From Rubripirellula amarantea (GTDB lineage: Bacteria > Planctomycetota > Planctomycetia > Pirellulales > Pirellulaceae), in contig NZ_SJPI01000001.1 in NCBI RefSeq assembly GCF_007859865.1, forward strand, positions 1,922,001 to 1,986,000: a DNA stretch of 64,000 nt. The letters run 5' to 3'. Numbering within the stretch: the first letter of the stretch is position 1; each line of letters begins with the position of its first letter. Below the pieces are notes generated by a model, which searched no databases, was not told the DNA's origin, and saw only the letters and a list, made by a program, of their open reading frames with translations. The position numbers and the translations under genes were made by a program. Shown one piece after another: positions 24,882 through 32,596 of the stretch.

Positions 24882-24893
24882 ACTCAAGGTCGC

Positions 24894-25901
24894 TTAAAGA
24901 TTGTCGGCGGTGACTAGGTCGACGGGAGTTTCGACATCTTCGACTGCTACATCGGGTTGCGAAAGAATTCCTAGCGCCGCTTCGATTCCAAAGATCGCTA
25001 ATTGGTCACCATGTTGATCCGCGGTTGCGAGGATCTTGTGCTCGCGAATGGCTTGCTGGACGGCGGCGATGTTATCAAAACCCACAACCTGCACTTCGCC
25101 GGTTCGTCCGGCACCCTTAATGGCGGCCATCGCACCAAGAGCCATTGAATCGTTTGCGGCCAAGATCGCTTTGGCTTCGGGGTGCTCGCTCAACAATGAG
25201 GACGCAATGGTGTTCGCCTTGCTCATTTCCCATTCGGCTGTTTGGCTACCGACAATGGTGATTCCGGCCTTCTTCATGGCGGCTTCGAAGCCTTCGCGTC
25301 GCTGTTGCGCATTGAACGACGTGCGTATTCCTTCCAGCAGAACCACTGAATCGCCGGGGGATAATTTCGATGCTAAGAAATCGCCGACTTTCTCGGCACC
25401 CGATTTGTTGTCGGGGCCGACGAAAGGAATTTCGACATTCTCGGTGGCCAAAATTTCAGCATCGAGCCGATTGTCAATGTTGACGACGACGACGCCAGTC
25501 TTCTTGGCTCGCCGCAACGCTGGTACAAGAGCCTTCGAGTCTGCTGGAGCAATCACGATCGCGTCAATGTCGGCGGCGACCATTTCTTCGATCAAAGAAA
25601 CTTGTCTTGCAAGATCTCGCTCGTCTTTAATGCCGTTGACCAACAGGTCGTAATCATCGGAATGCGTCGCTTGATGTGCTTTTGCACCGTCGGCCATCGT
25701 CGAAAAGAACTCGTTGGCTAGCGACTTCATGATCAACGCGATTTTGGGTTTCGATGTCGCTGGGTTTCCATTGGCTTCGTCGCTGCGTGTGCTATCCAGT
25801 CCAGCGGTTGGTCCTTCGTCAGGGGACGGATTTGACTTTCCGCAACCGATGACGGGGACGAACAGGGTCAGTGCAATTCCAAACGTCAATGCGAGTTTCA
25901 T
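24894..25901 (-). CDS. rbsB: sugar ABC importer substrate-binding lipoprotein
   Basis: 335 residues from ATG 25901. A lipoprotein signal (MKLALTFGIALTLFVPVIGC, lipobox V-I-G-C at Cys20) anchors it in a membrane. The rest is a type I periplasmic binding fold: PKIALIMKSLANEFFSTMADGA, DLLVNGIKDERDLARQVSLI, DIDAIVIAPADSKALVPALR, FVGPDNKSGAEKVGDFLASK, EGIRTSFNAQQRREGFEAAM, LAANDSMALGAMAAIKGAG and VVGFDNIAAVQQAI. The pattern is that of ribose/galactose-type binding proteins. First gene of the importer operon, so its promoter should lie in 25902-26085. Confidence 0.93.
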   Translation of the reverse strand: MKLALTFGIALTLFVPVIGCGKSNPSPDEGPTAGLDSTRSDEANGNPATSKPKIALIMKSLANEFFSTMADGAKAHQATHSDDYDLLVNGIKDERDLARQVSLIEEMVAADIDAIVIAPADSKALVPALRRAKKTGVVVVNIDNRLDAEILATENVEIPFVGPDNKSGAEKVGDFLASKLSPGDSVVLLEGIRTSFNAQQRREGFEAAMKKAGITIVGSQTAEWEMSKANTIASSLLSEHPEAKAILAANDSMALGAMAAIKGAGRTGEVQVVGFDNIAAVQQAIREHKILATADQHGDQLAIFGIEAALGILSQPDVAVEDVETPVDLVTADNL

Positions 25902-26085
25902 GGGTGGTGTTGCCTAGTCAGTGCGTAAGTCTTGATTCAGTGTCAATTGCGTTGAGATATTAGCGGCGAGTGTACGTTGCGACTAGGGAAGCCAATCCCA
26001 CATCACTTTGCCAAGTGTTTGACGCAGTGATGCGGTGACTTGTTTGCTGGTTCACCAACGCAAAGCGAACTCAACGCGCAATGTT

Positions 26086-26607
26086 CTATTCACTCGCCGT
26101 CTTGTTCTTCTTTTGCTTCCCTTTTCCTTTACCCGGCTTGTTCAAGAATTTGGTTAGCTGCTCGGGAAGCTTGGTTTTCTGTTCGTCGCTGAGCAATGCG
26201 ATCGCGGAAGTGCGGAACTGTCTTTCTTTTGCCATCGATTGGTTGAACGCTTTGGCTTGGTCTTCGGTCAAGCCGGCCGCTTCGTTGACGGCAGCCATTC
26301 GCTCCTTTCCTTTTAGTTCTGAGTCCTTCATCGACTTCATCGCTGCACGTCGCTTTTTTAGCAACTCGCTCGTTAGGGACGCATCTTCCTTCAGGGTCTT
26401 GGTTTGAGCATCAAGCTCTTCCCCCATCGCGGTGATCTTTTCGGTTTGAGTGTCGTCGAGTCCGACGGGTTCGAGCAACGCGAGAAGACTCTTCGCAACA
26501 TTCGATTTCTGTTGACGTTTAAGCTGCTTACCGGGTTTTTCAGCAATTGCTGATGCGGATGAAAAGAACGCTGCCGTGAAGATGAGTGCTCGGCAAAGAT
26601 TGTTCAT
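26086..26607 (-). CDS. small exported helical protein, Spy/CpxP-like in layout
   Basis: 173 residues from ATG 26607 with a signal peptide (LCRALIFTAAFFSSASAIA). The mature chain is almost entirely charged helix: VGLDDTQTEKITAMGEELDA, KRRAAMKSMKDSELKGKERM, and AAGLTEDQAKAFNQSMAKER, then a Lys/Gly-rich tail (NKPGKGKGKQKKNK). Two short L-T/D-x-x-Q-like turns (GLDDTQ, GLTEDQ) recall the LTxxQ repeats of periplasmic Spy/CpxP chaperones. Overall similarity is only in layout. Its function could be chaperone-like or structural. It stands alone between the importer operon and a divergent sulfatase. Confidence 0.65.
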   Translation of the reverse strand: MNNLCRALIFTAAFFSSASAIAEKPGKQLKRQQKSNVAKSLLALLEPVGLDDTQTEKITAMGEELDAQTKTLKEDASLTSELLKKRRAAMKSMKDSELKGKERMAAVNEAAGLTEDQAKAFNQSMAKERQFRTSAIALLSDEQKTKLPEQLTKFLNKPGKGKGKQKKNKTASE

Positions 26608-26884
26608 GGTCGTACCATCGAAGAAGGAATTAGGAAGCAAACCGGGAAGCCGTTCCCCGCTACAAGCAGTTCATCGTAGCTTCGCGGTGACAGGCAATGT
26701 TGTGCGGTTAACCACTATTCGGGCAGGAGATGGTAGTGAAATTTTGCATTCCCTGCGGTCGTGATGTCGTTTAACCGCCGTCTCGGACCTGCTAGCCTCG
26801 TCAGTGCGAACCATCCGCGTCAGTTATAGTGACTCAGGCGTTTCTACGTCGTTAGTCCTAACACGTCCTATCTTGAGTCATTCG

Positions 26885-28501
26885 ATGAACCTTGCGTCCC
26901 GATGTTTTCGCTCCTCTTCGTCGATGTCATTCTGGTTGTGTGCAGTCATAGGGATGTTGGTGGGGTGTCTCGTCACGAGCGAACGCTTAATGGCGGACAC
27001 CGACAAGCGACCGAACATAGTGATCATCGTTGCTGATGATATGGGGTTTTCGGATCTCGGATGCTATGGCAGTTCCATTGAAACGCCCAACTTGGATCGC
27101 TTAGCTGCGAACGGATTACGCATGGTTGATTTCCACAACAATGCGAAATGCAGCGAAACTCGTGCGTCAATCATGACGGGACTTTGGCATCAGCAGTCCA
27201 AGAACCTTGCGATTGCAGGACCGGTCACGATGGCCGAAGTACTAAGTGACTCGGGATACACGACACTGATGAGCGGCAAGTGGCACCTTAAAGGAACGCC
27301 TCGCGAGCGAGGGTTCGATCGTTACTTTGGGTTTCTCTCAGGCGCCATCAACTTCTTTACCGGCCTCGATTGGCAATCAGGTGAGAATTTCATGCGACTT
27401 GACGACGAAGTGTTCGAGCCGAGCAGTGATTTCTATTCGACCGATGTCTTCACTGACTACGCGATTGAGTTTCTTGAACAAGCTCGGCAGAACGACCAAC
27501 CTTACTTTTTGTATCTCGCCCACAACGCACCTCACTTTCCTTTGCACGCGTTGCCCGAGGATATCGCCAAGTACCGAGGCAAGTTCGACGATGGTTGGGA
27601 TGTAATTCGTGAGCGACGTTATCAAAAGATGCTGAAGTTGGGGATCATTGACGAACGTTGGCGGATGTCACCGCGAGACTCTCGCATCGAACCGTGGGAT
27701 GAAGTGAATGACTCTCATAAGAAGTTCTTGTTGCCAATGGTCGAAGTCTATGCCGCGATGATTGACCGATTGGATCAAAACATTGGCAGGCTGGTCGACA
27801 ATCTGGAAGCCAACGGAGAGCTTGATAACACTTTGATCGTCTTCTTTTCTGACAATGGAGCGTGTCCCTATCATCATCGACGTCACCCCGAGGCTGCCTT
27901 GGGGCAAACCGAAAGTGCGACTGCTTACGATGCGCGATGGGCGAACATGTGCAATACGCCACTGAGGCTATACAAGCAGTACGCTCACCATGGCGGTACG
28001 CTAACACCGATGATCCTGCATTGGCCTGCTCGTATTGCGAACCCAGGGTCGGTGTCTGAGCACACGGGACACATTGTCGACCTCATGCCGACCGTCGTAG
28101 AAGTTTCTGGCGCATCGTACCCAGTCGTTCGCGGTGAACGTGATGTTGCGCCCATGGAAGGCGTTTCGCTAATGCCGGCGATCATGGGGCGTACGACATC
28201 GGTACAGCGACCGCCGATCTTCTGGGAATACAATGGCAACCACGCCATTCGCGACGGTGCGTGGAAGCTTGTTGCCGAGCGAGGCAAGGAGTGGGAACTT
28301 TACAACGTTGATGAGGATCGTTGCGAAACCGAAGATCTTGCCACGACCCTACCTGATGAGGTGACGCGTCTGGCGGAGGCGTACAACGCATGGGCCAAAC
28401 GCTGCAGAGCGGTGGGGCACCGCCAAGCGGCCAAAAAGAAGCCAAGTTCTCAATCTCAAATCTTCGATCTTGATGCCGAAATCGCAGAACAGAACGAGTA
28501 A
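26885..28501 (+). CDS. exported sulfatase with atypical CSETR active site
   Basis: 538 residues from ATG 26885; ATG 26924 and a GTG at 26804 are other in-frame starts and none has a clear ribosome binding site. The signal sequence could end in a lipobox (M-L-V-G-Cys28). Sulfatase signatures: RPNIVIIVADDMGFSDLGCY, LMSGKWHLKGTPRERGFDRY, YLAHNAPHFPLHALPE, VFFSDNGACPYHHRRHP and GGTLTPMILHWP. The active-site cysteine Cys89 is kept, but the pentapeptide reads C-S-E-T-R in place of C-x-P/A-x-R. Whether formylglycine is formed is therefore uncertain. It is separated from the main sulfatase block by the importer genes and lies on the other strand. Confidence 0.88.
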   Translation: MNLASRCFRSSSSMSFWLCAVIGMLVGCLVTSERLMADTDKRPNIVIIVADDMGFSDLGCYGSSIETPNLDRLAANGLRMVDFHNNAKCSETRASIMTGLWHQQSKNLAIAGPVTMAEVLSDSGYTTLMSGKWHLKGTPRERGFDRYFGFLSGAINFFTGLDWQSGENFMRLDDEVFEPSSDFYSTDVFTDYAIEFLEQARQNDQPYFLYLAHNAPHFPLHALPEDIAKYRGKFDDGWDVIRERRYQKMLKLGIIDERWRMSPRDSRIEPWDEVNDSHKKFLLPMVEVYAAMIDRLDQNIGRLVDNLEANGELDNTLIVFFSDNGACPYHHRRHPEAALGQTESATAYDARWANMCNTPLRLYKQYAHHGGTLTPMILHWPARIANPGSVSEHTGHIVDLMPTVVEVSGASYPVVRGERDVAPMEGVSLMPAIMGRTTSVQRPPIFWEYNGNHAIRDGAWKLVAERGKEWELYNVDEDRCETEDLATTLPDEVTRLAEAYNAWAKRCRAVGHRQAAKKKPSSQSQIFDLDAEIAEQNE

Positions 28502-28574
28502 GAACTCGTGCGAGCTCAGCTCTTTCGCTCCATGTTCCTTCGAGGCGTTTCACTTAGGTGAACAGAGATTGCTG

Positions 28575-28631
28575 GGAAACGGAGAGCGATAGGAAACAGA
28601 GAGCGATAGAAAACAGAGGGCGATAGGAAAC
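28575..28631. repeat. 17-bp tandem repeat, about 3.4 copies
   Basis: The unit ggaaac(g/a)gagagcgata repeats three times with one or two changes per copy, and a fourth copy begins with ggaaac. It lies between the convergent sulfatase (stop 28501) and nagB (stop 28729), outside both coding regions. The unit is unrelated to those of the other arrays. Confidence 0.85.
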
Positions 28632-28728
28632 GTCGAAAGAGACAACAGCTTACCAGCCTACCTAGCCGCGATCGTGTTCTCGTGCCGCGCCAGTGGCAGC
28701 GCGGAAGGCACATGACTATTTCGTGCAA

Positions 28729-29478
28729 CTATTGAAGCAGCGATGAAGCTTCAGCATCGAGCACAAACGTAACGTCAGGATGGTATTGAAGAAGTGATGC
28801 AGGGCATGATTCGTTGGCATCACCCTGGACTGCGTCTTTCACTGCCTGGGCTTTGGCGGGGCCAGTCGCCAGCAGAACAATGCGTTTGGCTTCAAGGATC
28901 GTACCGATCCCCATGCTAATGGCTTGACGTGGAACGTCTTCGGCACGATCGAAGAAGCGAGAGTTCGCTTGGATTGTATCACTGGTGAGTTCCACCACGC
29001 GAGTTCGGGACGTGCGCGAAGATCCTGGTTCATTGAAAGCGATGTGCCCATTGGAACCAATGCCGAGCAGTTGTATGTCAATGCCACCCGCAGCAGCGAT
29101 CGCCTTCTCGTAGGCTTTCGTATGAGCATCCAGATCCGTTGCCAAACCATCGGGAATGTGAATTCGCGACACGTTCATGTCGACAAGACGGAAAAGGTGC
29201 TCGTCCATGAAGGCACGGAAGCTTTGCGGATGATCGCCTGCTAATCCGAGGTACTCATCGAGGTTGAACGAAGTCGCCTCGGCGATGCTAAGTGTGCCAT
29301 CGCGATGTCGTTGAACAAGGTCTTGGTAAACCGGAATTGGGGTGGAACCCGTCGCCAGTCCCAGTGTTATCCGCGGTGTTGCGACTAGCATCTCAGCGAT
29401 CATGTTTGACGTTTTCTCCGCTGCTTCGCTGGGACTGTTGACGGATACTACCTTCGGGCGATGGAGCGAATGGTTCAC
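28729..29478 (-). CDS. nagB: glucosamine-6-phosphate deaminase
   Basis: 249 residues from GTG 29478, overlapping the stop of the upstream HD-domain gene by four bases (GTGA). It converts glucosamine-6-phosphate to fructose-6-phosphate and ammonia in the cytosol. Signatures: LGLATGSTPIPVYQDLV, SFNLDEYLGL (general-base Asp), LGIGSNGHIAFNEPGSS (catalytic His) and the phosphate-binding SRTRVVEL. Asn precedes Gly-His in place of the Asp found in the E. coli enzyme; the roughly 245-residue size and this Asn match the shorter Bacillus-type enzymes. Its presence near sulfatases and a sugar importer suggests amino-sugar catabolism, which is an inference. Confidence 0.95.
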   Translation of the reverse strand: MNHSLHRPKVVSVNSPSEAAEKTSNMIAEMLVATPRITLGLATGSTPIPVYQDLVQRHRDGTLSIAEATSFNLDEYLGLAGDHPQSFRAFMDEHLFRLVDMNVSRIHIPDGLATDLDAHTKAYEKAIAAAGGIDIQLLGIGSNGHIAFNEPGSSRTSRTRVVELTSDTIQANSRFFDRAEDVPRQAISMGIGTILEAKRIVLLATGPAKAQAVKDAVQGDANESCPASLLQYHPDVTFVLDAEASSLLQ

Positions 29479-30809
29479 GCAATTTCCTTGTCGATCTGTT
29501 GGATGGAATTTTGAATTAAGCGACCCCAGTCTTGGGTATTGAGGCTTTGAGCGAGCGGTTTGCGAAGTTCCGGACGGACAAAAATCCGAACTCGTTTGAC
29601 ATGGTTGTCGAACTGTTGATTGGCTAGCACTGAGGCCACTGGGGATACTTCGCCGAGCGTTCGCCGTGTTTGATCTCTGGCGATAACGTCGATATTGATA
29701 TCCACTTCTAGCTTGACCGGTGGTGCATCAATCAGAACGTCTTCCGGGTGAATGGGTAAGCCTGATTCATCCGAAAGTAACGTTGCCAGTTTTTCCGAAC
29801 AGGCCACCAGCCACCAGTAGGGGCGTCGGGCGAGAGACTGGTGAATGGTAGGGTCTGCATCGAGCACACTGTATTCGGACGCACGTTTGAATAGGTGTCG
29901 CTGCGCGCCAAACAAGCCTTCGACCATTGTTTCGGCGACGGTTCCCTCCGCTGCTCGTCGCAGTCCGCTTATCCAATCCGAATCGCCCAGTCGAAGCGTC
30001 GATTCTAAGTCGATGCGGTTTTGCAGCAGGAAAACACTTCGCTGTAGCATCGCCGTGGCGGATCGGACGGCATGGTGCCAGTAGACCTCGCTGAACATCA
30101 CGTATCGGGCAAAGACCATCATTTCGGCCGCGGTACGTCCTTTCTCGCTGATCGCAAGCCTGCCCGTTTCGGGATGTCGGCACAGTGAATTGATCAATCG
30201 GCCGGCGTCGAAATTTTGCCCGTACGGGACACCTGCGTGCAAACTGTCGCGTTGTAGGTAGTCCAGTTTGTCCACATCGAGCGGTCCGCTCATGCAGCTC
30301 ACCAGAAACGTTTCACCATCGGTGAGCGTTTTGTTCTGAGGTGGGTCCAGCAGTCGACAAACCTGGTCGGCATCACAATTCCAGTCACTCGCCAGTAGTT
30401 CTGAAAGTGACGTCGAAGCAAGGTAGCCCGACAATCGTGTTTCGTGTTCGCCCAAGTGCGATAGCCGCATGTCTTCGATCGGATGGCAAAAGGGCCAATG
30501 ACCAGCATCGTGGAGCAAGGCGGCGAGAAGAAACGCCTCGGCTTCAGTTTCCGTGATGAAACCTTCTTCGTCGAAGCGAGAAAGCAGTCGAACTGCGTTG
30601 TGGTAGACACCCAAAGAATGTTCAAAGCGGCTATGGGTCGCGCCGGGGTAGACCAGTGCTACCATCCCAAGTTGACTGATCGAAGCCAAGCGTCGCATGG
30701 GAGCCGAATCGATGATCCTTTGCACTCGTGGCGTAACGGGCACATCTTGGGCAGGCGGAATTCGAATCAACGATTTGCTGCGGCGAAGGGCCGACACTTC
30801 AGGCAACAT
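29475..30809 (-). CDS. HD-superfamily phosphohydrolase (dNTPase-like)
   Basis: 444 residues from ATG 30809; the frame opens eight codons earlier at a TTG. The N-terminus PRVQRIIDSAPMRRLASISQ and LVYPGATHSRFEHSLGVYHN gives the first His, and LLAALLHDAGHWPFCHPIED holds the HD pair, the standard order of dGTPase/SAMHD1-like HD enzymes (YdhJ/YpgQ-like group of about 430 aa). SCMSGPLDVDKLDYLQRDSL supplies the last metal-ligand Asp. It likely hydrolyses a nucleotide or another phosphate ester in the cytosol. Its stop overlaps the nagB start, so the two are coupled. No metabolic reason for that pairing is obvious. Confidence 0.87.
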   Translation of the reverse strand: MLPEVSALRRSKSLIRIPPAQDVPVTPRVQRIIDSAPMRRLASISQLGMVALVYPGATHSRFEHSLGVYHNAVRLLSRFDEEGFITETEAEAFLLAALLHDAGHWPFCHPIEDMRLSHLGEHETRLSGYLASTSLSELLASDWNCDADQVCRLLDPPQNKTLTDGETFLVSCMSGPLDVDKLDYLQRDSLHAGVPYGQNFDAGRLINSLCRHPETGRLAISEKGRTAAEMMVFARYVMFSEVYWHHAVRSATAMLQRSVFLLQNRIDLESTLRLGDSDWISGLRRAAEGTVAETMVEGLFGAQRHLFKRASEYSVLDADPTIHQSLARRPYWWLVACSEKLATLLSDESGLPIHPEDVLIDAPPVKLEVDINIDVIARDQTRRTLGEVSPVASVLANQQFDNHVKRVRIFVRPELRKPLAQSLNTQDWGRLIQNSIQQIDKEIA

Positions 30810-30901
30810 ATTTGCGATTTCTTCAAGAGGCAAAACGGCAGGCTGGTCGCGTTCGCTGGGCTACCGCCAAGCGACACCAGTCTCTAAACGGGAAATAATA
30901 G

Positions 30902-31594
30902 CTAGACGGGAATAACGCCCGCGAAGGTGACCCCTGCTATCACGCCCAGCAGAATCGTAGCAATCAGGTACAGTCCTGCGTGAGCCAGTCCGCTCGCAAA
31001 CTCGAGTTCAAACGCGGCGACGGAAATGAACGCTCCTATGACCAACATGACGGAGAAGATAATCCCAAAGACTAGGTAGCTCATTTCCGATGGCGCTTCC
31101 AAGTCGAACAGGTACGACGGGATGAACGCGTAGAGGAGCCAGAGTGCGGCAAAAAGGACCGAGCAAATTAAGACCCGGTTGCGAAGTTCAGGGCCGACGT
31201 AGGGTTCAAGCTCGGAATCATGCACAAACGAGTATCCTGCCCAAACCAAAGGTGGAGCGATTGCGATCGCGCCCAGGATCAGACCCGCCAGAGGCAGACC
31301 ACCGGTAAGCCGCATTCCAACGGCGACCGCAATCGCTGCCAGTATGGCTCCGCCGGTGATCAATAAGCCTTTTTTGGTGACATCCGTTTCTTTACGTTTG
31401 ATAGGCTTGAGAACACTTTTGCCGGTTCGATCCTTCGGTGCTCCATCATCGGGGACGTGGATGGTAACTTCTTCACTCTTGTCCGGAACCTTCAATTGGC
31501 TTTTGCAATTGGGGCACGGCCCCGTTTTGCCAGCGAACTTATCGCTGACCTGAAATCGTTTCAGGCATTTGGGACAGGTGACTTGAATCGGCAT
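30902..31594 (-). CDS. polytopic membrane protein with N-terminal zinc ribbon
   Basis: 230 residues from ATG 31594. The N-terminus is a zinc-ribbon-like finger of the MJ0042 type (VTCPKCLKRFQV...GPCPNCKSQLKVP: two CPxC knuckles). A hydrophilic linker and then five or six hydrophobic helices follow (LLITGGAILAAIAVAVGM, LPLAGLILGAIAIAPPLVWA, LICSVLFAALWLLYAFIP, YLVFGIIFSVMLVIGAFIS, LYLIATILLGVIAGVTFAG). Zinc-finger membrane proteins of this build are common in planctomycetes; their role is unknown. Its ATG lies within a CATG that also holds a possible start of the divergent trmL gene. Confidence 0.75.
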   Translation of the reverse strand: MPIQVTCPKCLKRFQVSDKFAGKTGPCPNCKSQLKVPDKSEEVTIHVPDDGAPKDRTGKSVLKPIKRKETDVTKKGLLITGGAILAAIAVAVGMRLTGGLPLAGLILGAIAIAPPLVWAGYSFVHDSELEPYVGPELRNRVLICSVLFAALWLLYAFIPSYLFDLEAPSEMSYLVFGIIFSVMLVIGAFISVAAFELEFASGLAHAGLYLIATILLGVIAGVTFAGVIPV

Positions 31595-31616
31595 GAAGAA
31601 ACGGTCTGAAAAAAAT

Positions 31617-32267
31617 ATGAAGAGTTCGAACGACGCACACAGTTTGTCACGATCGGCAGGGCAATCGCAACCGCCAAACGTAAATCAGCCCCGAGACGAT
31701 TCATCTGGCCACGCTTCACCCGAACAAAAACAGCGCAGTACGGTGGCCAAAGACGATGATCTACGGATCCCGACCGCTGACAAGCCCTCTGCTCATGTTG
31801 TTCTGTACCAGCCGGAGATTCCACAGAATACAGGAAACATCGGTCGAACATGCGTGGCGGTTAACGCGAAACTATGGATCGTGCGTCCAGCAGGTTTCCG
31901 CATCGATGACGGCAAACTCAAGCGTGCGGGCCTGGACTACTGGCAGCACCTGAAACTTGGCGAAGCACGCAATTGGGACGATTTGGTCGACCAGCTCGCC
32001 CCGCGACGTTTTCATTTTCTGTCCCGATTTGCGAAACGTACGCTGTGGGATGCCGAATTAGCTGAAGATGACGTGTTTGTTTTTGGACGTGAGACATCCG
32101 GGCTTCCTGAGTCGATTCTGGATCCCGAAGACCCTCGCAGCATTCGATTGCCGACGACCGACGAAGTGCGAAGTTTGAACTTGGCGACCACCGTCGGCAT
32201 TGTGATGTACGAGCATCAAAGGCAGTTAGCGATGGCTGCCAAAGGAATGCCAGAGAAGTTAAGCTAG
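31617..32267 (+). CDS. trmL: tRNA (cytidine(34)-2'-O)-methyltransferase, SPOUT class
   Basis: 216 residues from ATG 31617; ATG 31593 is in frame and would overlap the divergent gene's start codon. The first 60 or so residues are hydrophilic and unconserved. The enzyme core begins at AHVVLYQPEIPQNTGNIGRT and shows KLWIVRPAGFRIDDGKLKRA, DYWQHL, VFVFGRETSGLPESIL and IRLPTTDEVRSLNLATTVGI, the three SPOUT-knot motifs of TrmL/YibK. It methylates the ribose of the wobble nucleotide in certain tRNA-Leu isoacceptors. The usual protein is about 155 aa, so the N-terminal extension is lineage specific or the true start is later. The next gene begins five bases after the stop. Confidence 0.92.
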   Translation: MKSSNDAHSLSRSAGQSQPPNVNQPRDDSSGHASPEQKQRSTVAKDDDLRIPTADKPSAHVVLYQPEIPQNTGNIGRTCVAVNAKLWIVRPAGFRIDDGKLKRAGLDYWQHLKLGEARNWDDLVDQLAPRRFHFLSRFAKRTLWDAELAEDDVFVFGRETSGLPESILDPEDPRSIRLPTTDEVRSLNLATTVGIVMYEHQRQLAMAAKGMPEKLS

Positions 32268-32272
32268 AAGCT

Positions 32273-32596
32273 ATGAGCGAACTCAGTTCCCCGGCATCCG
32301 CCACCGATACTCAATCACTTCGTCGACGTCCGCCTCAGTTCAGCTTAGGGTTCCTGATGTTGATGACGATTGTCTTTGCGGTCATGGGGGGAGGCTTGTT
32401 GTACGCCTCGCGGGTTGCTGCAGTGCAGGATGAAATCAGCGTGCTGACGGGAGGCAAGGTTGGTGCTGGTAACGACGTCGGTCGCTTGGCACACATCACG
32501 TTCATCATGTTCACGTTCACTTCGCCGCTCATCCTGGCGGGTGTGCTTTCCACGATGCTTGCCGTTTTACGGTGGTTTGAGCGACGCCGTCGATGA
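32273..32596 (+). CDS. small two-helix membrane protein
   Basis: 107 residues from ATG 32273, five bases after trmL, and its stop overlaps the start of the methyltransferase gene (ATGA at 32593). It has a short polar N-terminus, a first helix (LGFLMLMTIVFAVMGGGLLY), a polar loop and a second helix (ITFIMFTFTSPLILAGVLST), ending in Arg-rich WFERRRR. No family is recognised. The tight packing between two RNA methyltransferase genes indicates co-transcription, not shared function. Confidence 0.7.
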   Translation: MSELSSPASATDTQSLRRRPPQFSLGFLMLMTIVFAVMGGGLLYASRVAAVQDEISVLTGGKVGAGNDVGRLAHITFIMFTFTSPLILAGVLSTMLAVLRWFERRRR

